Below, piece by piece: positions 48,589 to 55,961 of a DNA stretch of 64,000 nucleotides. A model generated the notes under the pieces. The model had not been told where the DNA came from. It saw nothing but the letters and a program-made list of their open reading frames with translations, and made no database searches. A program made the translations under genes and the position numbers. The stretch is from Pseudomonadota bacterium (GTDB taxonomy: Bacteria; Pseudomonadota; Gammaproteobacteria; QQUJ01). The first letter of the stretch is position 1; the number at the start of each line of letters is the position of its first letter. Where the stretch lies: the NCBI GenBank assembly GCA_008501635.1, contig QQUJ01000030.1, positions 62,001 through 126,000 on the forward strand. The letters are read 5' to 3'.

Positions 48589-48894
48589 TCAGCTGATCTT
48601 GAACAGCTGGTTGAAATTGGAAATGGTGAGAATGTTCCTGATCTCCGGCGGACAGTTGACGATATCGATATCCGATTTATCCCCGCCGGCCCGCTCGCGC
48701 AACAGCAGCAACATGCCCAGCGCCGAACTGTCCATGTACTCCGTCGTCTTGAGGTCGATCTGATAATGCACCTGCTTCGGATCGACCTGCTCATAGGCGG
48801 AGCGGAATTGCTGGTGCAGATTGAAATCGAAGCGGCCATCAATGGCGATGGTATAGGTTCTTCCATCTTCGGACAGGGTGGTCTGTACGGACAT
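48589..48894 (-). CDS. STAS-domain anti-sigma factor antagonist
   Basis: 101 residues, a single STAS domain of the SpoIIAA/RsbV type. The phosphorylatable serine is in YMDSSALGMLLLLRE. Such proteins are dephosphorylated by a SpoIIE-type phosphatase and then sequester an anti-sigma or kinase partner. The usual partner gene immediately downstream is reduced to a 99-codon remnant. ATG 48894 is chosen because GAGGG stands 8 nt before it; an in-frame start six codons earlier is possible. Confidence 0.9.
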   Translation of the reverse strand: MSVQTTLSEDGRTYTIAIDGRFDFNLHQQFRSAYEQVDPKQVHYQIDLKTTEYMDSSALGMLLLLRERAGGDKSDIDIVNCPPEIRNILTISNFNQLFKIS

Positions 48895-49137
48895 TCGGGG
48901 TTCCCTCACCACGTTACTTTTGCTACCGGGTCGGTTGGGTCAGAGGCCGCCGCCAGGTTGTCCTGAAACCTCTGAATCGGTGGTATCCACTATCGACATG
49001 GCCCAAACGTGGCCTATCATAACGCCCCTATTTGGTATTTGGCCAATACCTCTCCCGATCGCTCCGCAGCTCGCGATCGTCGGACATTTCAGGATAATTT
49101 GCCCCTTTCCCGATTTTCTCAAAGGAACACATCAACC

Positions 49138-50805
49138 ATGGCGCAATACGTCTACACCATGAGCCGCGTCGGCAAGGTGGTGCCCCCCAAACGTGAAATC
49201 CTCAAAGACATTTCCCTCTCGTTTTTCCCGGGCGCCAAGATCGGCGTACTGGGTCTCAACGGTTCGGGCAAGTCGACCCTGTTGCGGATCATGGCGGGGA
49301 TCGATACCGACATACTCGGCGAAGCGCGGCCGCAACCGGGGCTGCGCGTCGGCTACCTCCCCCAGGAGCCCCAGCTCGATCCCACCAAAGACGTACGCGG
49401 CAATGTCGAAGAGGCGGTCGCCGAGGTAAAGGGCGCGCTGCAGCGTCTGGATGAGGTGTATGCCGCATACGCCGACCCTGATGCAGACTTCGACGCGCTG
49501 GCCAAGGAACAGGCCGGGTCGGAAAACCTGATTCAGACGGCCGATGGCCACAATCTGGAACGCAAGCTGGAGATTGCGGCGGATGCGTTGCGTCTCCCGC
49601 CGTGGGATGCCGATGTCACCAGGCTCTCCGGCGGCGAACGTCGCCGCGTTGCACTCTGCCGTCTGCTGCTTTCGGCGCCGGACATGCTGTTGCTCGACGA
49701 ACCGACCAACCACCTGGATGCGGAATCGGTGGCCTGGTTGGAGCGGTTTCTGGCCGAATTCCCGGGCACGGTGGTGGCCGTGACCCACGATCGCTACTTC
49801 CTCGACAACGTAGCAGGCTGGATTCTCGAACTCGACCGCGGCTACGGCATCCCCTGGGAAGGCAACTACTCCTCCTGGCTGGAGCAAAAGGAGCAGCGTC
49901 TGGAGATGGAGGAGAAACAGCAGAGCGCCCACACCCGCACCATGAAGAACGAACTGGATTGGGTACGCTCCAACCCCAAGGGCCGACATGCCAAGAGCAA
50001 GGCACGTCTTCAACGTTATGAAGAGCTGGCGTCACAAGAGTTCCAGAAGCGCAACGAAACCCAGGAGATCTACATCCTGCCCGGTCAACGTCTTGGCGAC
50101 CTGGTCATCGAAGCCGAGGGTCTGGGCAAGGCCTACGGCAATCGTGTGCTCTACGACAACCTCAGCTTTTCGGTACCCAGAGGAGCAATTATCGGCATCA
50201 TCGGTCCCAATGGCGCCGGTAAATCCACGCTCTTCCGGCTGATCACCGGGCAGGAACAGGCTGACAAGGGTGCTCTACGCGTGGGCGACACGGTACAGAT
50301 CGCCTACGTCGATCAATCGCGCGATGCCCTGGATGCGAAGAAGACCGTTTGGGAGGAGATCTCCGACGGACAGGACATCATCAACGTCAACAACTATCAG
50401 ATTCAGTCGCGCGGGTACGTGGGACGCTTCAACTTCAAGGGCACCGATCAGCAGAAGCGCGTCGGCGATCTCTCAGGCGGCGAACGCAACCGCGTGCACC
50501 TGGCCAAGCTGCTGCGCAGCGGCGGCAACGTGTTGCTCCTCGACGAACCCACCAACGACCTTGATGTCGAGACACTGCGCGCCCTGGAGGACGCCATCCT
50601 GGCCTTTCCCGGCTGCGTCATGGTGATCTCGCATGATCGATGGTTCCTCGATCGTATCGCCACACACCTTCTGGCCTTCGAGGGCGAGAGTCAGGTAACG
50701 TTCTTCCAGGGCAACTACACGGACTACGAAGAGGACCGTATCAAGCGTTTGGGCGCGGAGGCCGCACAACCGCACCGTATCAAGTACAAACGGTTGGAGG
50801 GATAA
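49138..50805 (+). CDS. ettA: Energy-dependent translational throttle EttA (ABC-F)
   Basis: 555 residues, the E. coli EttA length. Two ATP-binding cassettes have Walker A GLNGSGKST and GPNGAGKST, signature motifs LSGGERRRVALC and LSGGERNRVHLA, and Walker B LLLDEPTNHLD and LLLDEPTNDLD. The arm and the linker between cassettes are typical (KNELDWVRSNPKGRHAKSKA). EttA binds the ribosomal E site and gates initiation according to the ATP/ADP ratio. ATG 49138 with AAAGGAAC before it is the known N-terminus (MAQYVYTMSRVGKVVPPK). Confidence 0.98.
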   Translation: MAQYVYTMSRVGKVVPPKREILKDISLSFFPGAKIGVLGLNGSGKSTLLRIMAGIDTDILGEARPQPGLRVGYLPQEPQLDPTKDVRGNVEEAVAEVKGALQRLDEVYAAYADPDADFDALAKEQAGSENLIQTADGHNLERKLEIAADALRLPPWDADVTRLSGGERRRVALCRLLLSAPDMLLLDEPTNHLDAESVAWLERFLAEFPGTVVAVTHDRYFLDNVAGWILELDRGYGIPWEGNYSSWLEQKEQRLEMEEKQQSAHTRTMKNELDWVRSNPKGRHAKSKARLQRYEELASQEFQKRNETQEIYILPGQRLGDLVIEAEGLGKAYGNRVLYDNLSFSVPRGAIIGIIGPNGAGKSTLFRLITGQEQADKGALRVGDTVQIAYVDQSRDALDAKKTVWEEISDGQDIINVNNYQIQSRGYVGRFNFKGTDQQKRVGDLSGGERNRVHLAKLLRSGGNVLLLDEPTNDLDVETLRALEDAILAFPGCVMVISHDRWFLDRIATHLLAFEGESQVTFFQGNYTDYEEDRIKRLGAEAAQPHRIKYKRLEG

Positions 50806-50861
50806 TCGCTGAGGCATGACCCGGCAGTGAACGCGTACAGGCAGGAGGAACAATCACCCCA

Positions 50862-51752
50862 ATGAGCGATAAACCGGCGACAAATCACGACGCGTTGGTC
50901 AACGTGGTGGAGACGGCAACAGCGCTGCTGGAACGGGTCGAGCACCTGCTGCCCCATGTTCCGCAGTCCGTCGCCTGGGAAGAGCATGTCGCCTTTCGGT
51001 GGCGCCGACGCCAGGGACGCGGATGGCTTGAAGGCGTGCGTCATCCGCACACCTTGAGGCTTCAGGATTTGTTGTGTATCGATCGCCAGAAAGATCGGAT
51101 CCAACGCAACACCCGGCAGTTCGTGCAAACCAGACCCGCCAACAACGTGCTGCTGTGGGGGTCGCGCGGGACAGGAAAGTCATCGCTGATCAAAGCTCTG
51201 CTCAACGAATACGCGACACAGGGGCTGCGCCTGATCGAGGTCGACAAGCACGATCTCCTCGACCTGCCCGACATTGTCGACCTGGTCTGGGATCGTCCCG
51301 AACGGTTCATGCTGTTCTGCGACGATCTCTCCTTCGAAGCCGAAGACCCCAGCTATAAGGCGCTCAAGGCACTGCTGGACGGTTCGATCAGCGCCGCTCC
51401 CAACAACCTTCTGATCTATGCCACATCGAATCGCCGCCATCTGTTGCCCGAATACTTCGATGAAAACCTCGAGGCCCGCAACATCGGTGGCGAGATTCAT
51501 CACGGCGAAGCGGTGGAGGAAAAAATATCGCTCTCCGACCGCTTTGGGTTGTGGATCTCTTTCTATCCTTTCCGCCAGGAAGAGTTTCTCGATATCGTCC
51601 ACTACTGGCTGCAACAGCACGGAGTGGACACGTTCGACACGCGCGAAATCGGTCACGCCGCGCTACAGTGGGCGCTCGCACGAGGCTCGCGCAGCGGGCG
51701 CACGGCATACCAGTTTGCACGCGACTGGGCGGGGCGCTCGCATCTGGAGTGA
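50862..51752 (+). CDS. DUF815-family AAA+ ATPase
   Basis: 296 residues of the DUF815 (PF05673) family. Walker A is GSRGTGKSS (100-108), with the family context IDRQKDRIQRNTRQFVQTRPANNVLLWG before it. Walker B is MLFCDDLSFE, and the sensor-like ATSNRRHLLPEYF and LSDRFGLWISFYPF follow. The function is unknown in the literature I know. Same strand as ettA, 56 bp downstream, probably co-transcribed; AGGAGGA is about 12 nt before the ATG. Confidence 0.93.
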   Translation: MSDKPATNHDALVNVVETATALLERVEHLLPHVPQSVAWEEHVAFRWRRRQGRGWLEGVRHPHTLRLQDLLCIDRQKDRIQRNTRQFVQTRPANNVLLWGSRGTGKSSLIKALLNEYATQGLRLIEVDKHDLLDLPDIVDLVWDRPERFMLFCDDLSFEAEDPSYKALKALLDGSISAAPNNLLIYATSNRRHLLPEYFDENLEARNIGGEIHHGEAVEEKISLSDRFGLWISFYPFRQEEFLDIVHYWLQQHGVDTFDTREIGHAALQWALARGSRSGRTAYQFARDWAGRSHLE

Positions 51753-52154
51753 ATCTTTGCACGTACCGGAAAGCCCTTTTTGGCCATCAGAAATTCCGGT
51801 TCAGATCAAGCGACACCATCACACCTGCTTTGCGTATCCGGGCACATTTCACTCTCTTCGTGTCGCGCATATTTTGTGCTCAAGTGACCGTTGCTGTCGT
51901 CTCGCACTAATTCTTTAGCGACTCCTTCGCGCAAGCTATCAGCCTCGCAACTGGAACTGCGCCGTATCTATCAAAGCCCCTTCTCTTGAGTTCCATCGAA
52001 ATTTTCGCTTAACGGAAATCACGCATCGGAAAATGCCGGCATGATCACACTGGTCGTGTGAGCGCACCCACATAACCAATCGAAAAATGGTGCCGTTTCC
52101 GCCATCGCGACGCGAGTGTGACGTCACCCACAATTGAATGAAGTTTATCTCTAT
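51753..52154. other. Intergenic region between DUF815 gene and the lipoprotein leader
   Basis: About 400 bp, less GC-rich than the flanks, without a supportable gene. It contains a TGACGTCA octamer palindrome (around 52118) and a GTCGTGTGAGCGCACCC segment, and must hold the lipoprotein promoter. I could not assign a terminator for the DUF815 gene. Confidence 0.45.
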
Positions 52155-52221
52155 ACGTTTGCAACCGACGGAAACGGATGATCGTCACGCATTCAACGAT
52201 CTTATGAGAGGTTGCAAACGT
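52155..52221 (+). promoter_or_regulatory. Leader hairpin overlapping the RBS and GTG start of the lipoprotein gene
   Basis: ACGTTTGCAACC (52155-52166) is the exact reverse complement of GGTTGCAAACGT (52210-52221). The right arm includes the end of the GAGAGG ribosome-binding site and the first two bases of the GTG start. Inside the loop GATCGT (52180-52185) pairs with ACGATC (52196-52201). A folded leader would hide the start, suggesting translational control. The element matches no riboswitch class I know; it could alternatively be a DNA operator. Confidence 0.6.
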
Positions 52222-54088
52222 GACAGCAGTTTTAGCAAAGAGTGCCGCCCTTCTTGTGCGTCTTGCGACAATAGCGTTGAGTGCGACACTCCTGACTGCA
52301 TGCCTGGAGATCGGCGATCAGGAAGTCAGCAGCGGCGGGCAGGCATCCGCTGTCGGTGCACCCCTGGCGGCGCCGGAAGTGACATTTGCGGCGGCACCCG
52401 CGTCTGTCGCCCCCAATGGCTCCACCACCCTGAGTTGGAGCAGCGTCAACTCAACCAGCTGCAGTGCAACCGGCAACTGGTCGGGCAGCAAAGCAACCTC
52501 CGGCAGCGAATCCATCACGTCGATCAGCAGCGACAGCACCTACACTTTGACCTGCACCGGCGACGGGGGTACCACCAGCGAGTCCATCACCGTAACCGTC
52601 GTGGTGCCCGCAACCCCGACACTCACCCTCAGCGCCAACCCGGCGACTGTTGCCTTCGGTGCAAATTCTTCACTGACATGGTCCACCAGCAATGCTTCCG
52701 GCTGCACCGCATCCGGTGCCTGGTCGGGTTCGAAGAATACATCGGGTAGTGCATCGGTTGGACCGCTGACTGCCGATAGCACATTCACGCTTACCTGCAC
52801 CGGTGCCGGCGGCCAGATCAGCCGCTCCGCGACGATCGATGTCGGCGCCCCACCACCCGCATCGCCAACACTCTCGCTCTCGGCCAATCCCACGTCTGTC
52901 GCGTATCAGGGCAGCACCAGCGTCAGTTGGACGTCGAGCAATGTGACCAGCTGCACCGCATTCGGCGCCTGGTCCGGGTCAAAGAGTGCCAGCGGCAACC
53001 AGAGCTTCAGCGCCCTGACCAGCGATCGCACGTTTACCCTGAGCTGCACCGGCGCCGGTGGCAGCATCACGCGTTCGGTGACCGTGGCCGTTGCGCCCCC
53101 GCCTGCGCCCACGCTCAGCCTGAGCGGCAATCCAACCTCCGTGGCCTACAATGGCACCTCGGTGTTGAGTTGGTCGTCGAGTAATGCGACCTCCTGCAGC
53201 GCCGCGGGTGATTGGAGTGGCACCAAGGGCGCTTCCGGCGCCGAAACCGTGGGGCCGCTCACCAGCGACGCCAGCTATACACTCACCTGTACGGGTATCG
53301 GTGGCAGTGTGAACCGCACCGTATCGCTTACGGTGCAGGCACCGCCTGCTCCCACGATCACCTTGTCGGCAAGCCCGACGACATTGGCGGCCGGCAGTAA
53401 CGCGACCTTGACCTGGTCCACCACCAACGCCACCAGCTGCAGCGCTTCCAACGCGTGGTCGGGAAGCAAGGCAACGTCGGGCAGTCAGTCGGTGGGGCCC
53501 ATCAACAGCACCAGCACCTTTACGCTGAGCTGCTCCGGCCCAGGCGGCAGCAACAGCAGCAGCCGAACGGTAACCGTGGCGGCTGCACCAACGGTAACAT
53601 TGAGCGCCAATCCCACCTCGGTGCAATCCGGTGGATCGTCAACATTGACATGGTCCTCGTCCAACGCCACCAGTTGTTCCGCATCCGGCGCATGGTCGGG
53701 CGGCAAAGGAACCTCGGGTAACGAAACCATTGGTTCGCTGACCAGCGACAGCACCTTTACGCTGGTCTGCACAGGTACCGGTGGCAGCACCACCCGTTCC
53801 ACGACCGTCACCATCGTGGTCAACAGCTCGCGTTCGGTGGAGGTCACCTGGGATCCACCCACCACGCGCGCCGATGGCTCACCGTTGACCAACCTCGACG
53901 GCTACAAAATTCACTACGGCACTGCCTCTGGCAGTTACACGCAGACAATCACGGTGGACAACGCCAGCATTACCAGCTACACCGTCGACAATCTCACCAA
54001 CGGCACCTACTACTTTGCGGTAACGGCTTACGACACGGATGCGATGGAGAGCGGCTATTCCATGGAGGTGAGCACCACGCTCAATTGA
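52220..54088 (+). CDS. Lipoprotein with six Ig-like repeats and a fibronectin type III domain
   Basis: 622 residues. The signal peptide ends in a lipobox (LTAC, Cys28), so it is a lipoprotein. Six tandem repeats of about 80 residues (about 52-538) follow, each of the pattern LS.NP.SV..G....L.WS..N.TSC.A...WSG....SG....GPL..D.TFTL.C.G.GG...R...V.V, with one Cys near the middle and one near the end that can form an Ig-type disulfide. The C-terminus (about 540-622) is a fibronectin type III domain (VTWDPPTTRADGSPLTNLDG). A surface adhesion or matrix role is inferred. Translation starts at GTG 52220, preceded by GAGAGG. It diverges from and faces the secreted-protein cluster to its right. Confidence 0.88.
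   Translation: MTAVLAKSAALLVRLATIALSATLLTACLEIGDQEVSSGGQASAVGAPLAAPEVTFAAAPASVAPNGSTTLSWSSVNSTSCSATGNWSGSKATSGSESITSISSDSTYTLTCTGDGGTTSESITVTVVVPATPTLTLSANPATVAFGANSSLTWSTSNASGCTASGAWSGSKNTSGSASVGPLTADSTFTLTCTGAGGQISRSATIDVGAPPPASPTLSLSANPTSVAYQGSTSVSWTSSNVTSCTAFGAWSGSKSASGNQSFSALTSDRTFTLSCTGAGGSITRSVTVAVAPPPAPTLSLSGNPTSVAYNGTSVLSWSSSNATSCSAAGDWSGTKGASGAETVGPLTSDASYTLTCTGIGGSVNRTVSLTVQAPPAPTITLSASPTTLAAGSNATLTWSTTNATSCSASNAWSGSKATSGSQSVGPINSTSTFTLSCSGPGGSNSSSRTVTVAAAPTVTLSANPTSVQSGGSSTLTWSSSNATSCSASGAWSGGKGTSGNETIGSLTSDSTFTLVCTGTGGSTTRSTTVTIVVNSSRSVEVTWDPPTTRADGSPLTNLDGYKIHYGTASGSYTQTITVDNASITSYTVDNLTNGTYYFAVTAYDTDAMESGYSMEVSTTLN
52373..53835 (+). repeat. Six tandem coding repeats of about 240 bp
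   Basis: The Ig-like units of the lipoprotein are also visibly similar as DNA (recurring AGCTGCA.CGC, CCTGGTCGGG and CTGAC.TGCACCGG.GCCGG stretches). They have diverged at 20-40 % of positions by eye, so this is not a recent expansion, but conserved blocks could still recombine and change repeat number. Confidence 0.75.
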
Positions 54089-54118
54089 TGCGGCATCACC
54101 TGTGGTGGTTTTGAACTT

Positions 54119-54157
54119 AAAACACGACCTCTCGGTGCATCGGCGAGGTCGTGTTGC
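54119..54157. terminator. Hairpin between the convergent lipoprotein and secreted-protein genes
   Basis: AACACGACCTC and GAGGTCGTGTT are an exact 11-bp inverted repeat around a 13-nt loop. On the minus strand it is followed by TTTTAAG, on the plus strand only by GCTATTC, so it terminates best leftward but can serve both. Confidence 0.72.
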
Positions 54158-54439
54158 TATTCAGGAACCAACTCCAGGCCGAGCTGACAATCGGTGAACT
54201 CCAAGTGGTGAACCGAGGTGCCGGCGAGCTTTTCCAACGCGGGTATTGTTCCACCAATCACCGCTTCCCGACGGCGGTCTGTCGATGTTGTCCGTCGATT
54301 CTGTATTCGCGGCAAACGCTCCAAAGGATGGTGCGGATATAGCGTGTTGGATCCGAATCGCATCGGGGGCGTGCGACACTCCATAACTCGCTTGGCCGGA
54401 CCGGCTCGCAAGCGCAGTGCATTCAAGCGCCGCGCCCGG
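54156..54439. other. Gene-free gap
   Basis: Nearly 300 bp between the terminator hairpin and the end of the next gene. Short frames on both strands are arginine-rich and without similarity I recognise; I see nothing in it. Confidence 0.4.
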
Positions 54440-55783
54440 CTACTCCCTTACCAGGGCACGCCCGTTGACCACCAGACGAGCCGGTCCCGGAAGGGTCTCA
54501 CCCGGTGGCACATACGCGCTGGTCTGCCACATGCGTCCATCACGATCGCGCAGCGTGAGGGTGAAATTCTCATAAGTGTAGGTACCGCTGCCACCCGCCA
54601 TGGCGCGGCGCGCCTCGGCCTCGCTCCAGCGCGATAACATCACACCGCCATCCGGCACCACCAGATTCCATCCCGAGCCGATCATGCGCATGATATCGCC
54701 ACGATCTTCGTAACTGCCATCGGCGCGCAACACCAGGCGCGGTGCAGAGGCATCGCGATAATCAGCACGTGCATAGGTGCCTTGGAACCGCTTACCGCTG
54801 TGCGGTGAGATCTTCATCCACGGGCGTCCGCGATCCGAGATCAGGGTGTGATCGTTTTCGATAGTATAGGTCGTCGTGTAGGAGCCGCGTTGCACGATGA
54901 CACGCCTGCCCTCGCGCCGCCAGGTTCCCCACAGAATCCGTTGCTGCTGGCGCTCCCAACTGAAATCCGATGCAATTCCCCGCACCGGCAATCGGCGGCG
55001 ATAGGTGCCGTCGGGATAGAAGACATCGACCTCCAGATAGTCGCTGATCTGTGTCTGTACCTGCGGCGCCGTACCCAGGTTGGAGGTCTCGTAACGTCCC
55101 GTGGACGGATTGAAGATCTGCTGCTGTCCGCTGCCGACACCCGCGCTGGCGGAGAGGCCGCGTTCTACCCCGACGTAGACCCCCGACAGGCCCTTGCCGA
55201 ACTCTGGATCGAGTTGGTGAGATTTGATCGGCGGCGCCTTGACCGGTGCACTGACGGACGGCGCCGTGGACGCACTCACCGGATGCGTGAAGTCCTGCAC
55301 GCTGCCGATGGCGTTGACAAAAATGGACTCGTAGCGATTGTAGGTATCATCGCTGTCCGCCAGCACCCAGAAACGCGCACGCAACGAGCCTAAACGCGCG
55401 ACAGCGGTCAGTGCGGTATAGGTCGTGCCCTCCAGTTGCGTTACACCTACGCCTTGGCGAAACCCCCATCCATTTGGCAGTGATTGTTGTATGGGTTGAT
55501 GAACGGGTGTCCACGGACCGAGATCGACGAGCGCTTTTTCGTAATCCGATTCCAGTGCCCCCCCTTCGGGTACCGGTGGTTCAATAAGGAACAGCAGCGA
55601 ATTGCCGGGTGCAAGATCGCCGGGCACCGCAACCACCACATTGTTCTCAACGCTGCGTGACCAGTCGGCTGGAAGATCGAGCCACGCGACCAGATCGCGC
55701 GCTGAGCTTGCCCACAGCAACGCAGGCATCAGCAGCGCGGCGCCACAGACCTTGACCAGAACACCCGGGATACCAGTGCGCAT
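54440..55783 (-). CDS. Exported protein with internally duplicated beta-rich domain
   Basis: 447 residues, unrecognised family. A signal peptide runs to about residue 27 (ALLMPALLWASSA). An N-terminal domain (about 30-180) is followed by a Pro/Ala/Ser linker (about 180-210) and two related beta-rich halves. The first (about 225-345) contains GLSGVYVGVERG, FYPDGTYRRRLPVRG, WGTWRREGRRVIV and the second (about 350-430) contains RFQGTYARADYR, LRADGSYEDRGD, GSGTYTYENFTLTLRDRDG. The shared 'G.Y ... DG.Y..RG ... G.Y......LTLRD.DG' layout suggests a lipocalin-like or similar up-and-down barrel. AAGGA 8 nt before ATG 55783 decides the start. It is last in the minus-strand secreted cluster. Confidence 0.75.
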   Translation of the reverse strand: MRTGIPGVLVKVCGAALLMPALLWASSARDLVAWLDLPADWSRSVENNVVVAVPGDLAPGNSLLFLIEPPVPEGGALESDYEKALVDLGPWTPVHQPIQQSLPNGWGFRQGVGVTQLEGTTYTALTAVARLGSLRARFWVLADSDDTYNRYESIFVNAIGSVQDFTHPVSASTAPSVSAPVKAPPIKSHQLDPEFGKGLSGVYVGVERGLSASAGVGSGQQQIFNPSTGRYETSNLGTAPQVQTQISDYLEVDVFYPDGTYRRRLPVRGIASDFSWERQQQRILWGTWRREGRRVIVQRGSYTTTYTIENDHTLISDRGRPWMKISPHSGKRFQGTYARADYRDASAPRLVLRADGSYEDRGDIMRMIGSGWNLVVPDGGVMLSRWSEAEARRAMAGGSGTYTYENFTLTLRDRDGRMWQTSAYVPPGETLPGPARLVVNGRALVRE

Positions 55784-55961
55784 ACTAGCGTTCCTTATGA
55801 TGGTTTGATCCGACATGGAAACCGATCCACTCTGCAATCCCCGTGCGGCTGGTCGACGAGGCGAAAGCGTTTGCACTTGGGGCCGCTGCGCCGAAGGCGC
55901 ACACCAGAATACAGATGCCAACGGGCGAATTCTTCGAGTCTGACACCGCCTGGAATTCCCG

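Noticed and set aside
52155-52221. Cyclic-di-GMP (GEMM) or other named riboswitch
   Set aside because: A GGAAAC and a GCAAAC word occur, but the conserved GEMM loops and the tetraloop-receptor arrangement are missing; only generic inverted repeats are supported.
52138-52749. Plus-strand frame of 203 codons overlapping the lipoprotein start
   Set aside because: It reads the repeat DNA in another frame; composition is Gln/Arg/His-rich and the signal peptide with lipobox lies in the chosen frame.
52373-53835. CRISPR-like array
   Set aside because: The periodicity is about 240 bp, in frame, and encodes Ig-like protein repeats; there are no short identical repeats with unique spacers and no cas genes.
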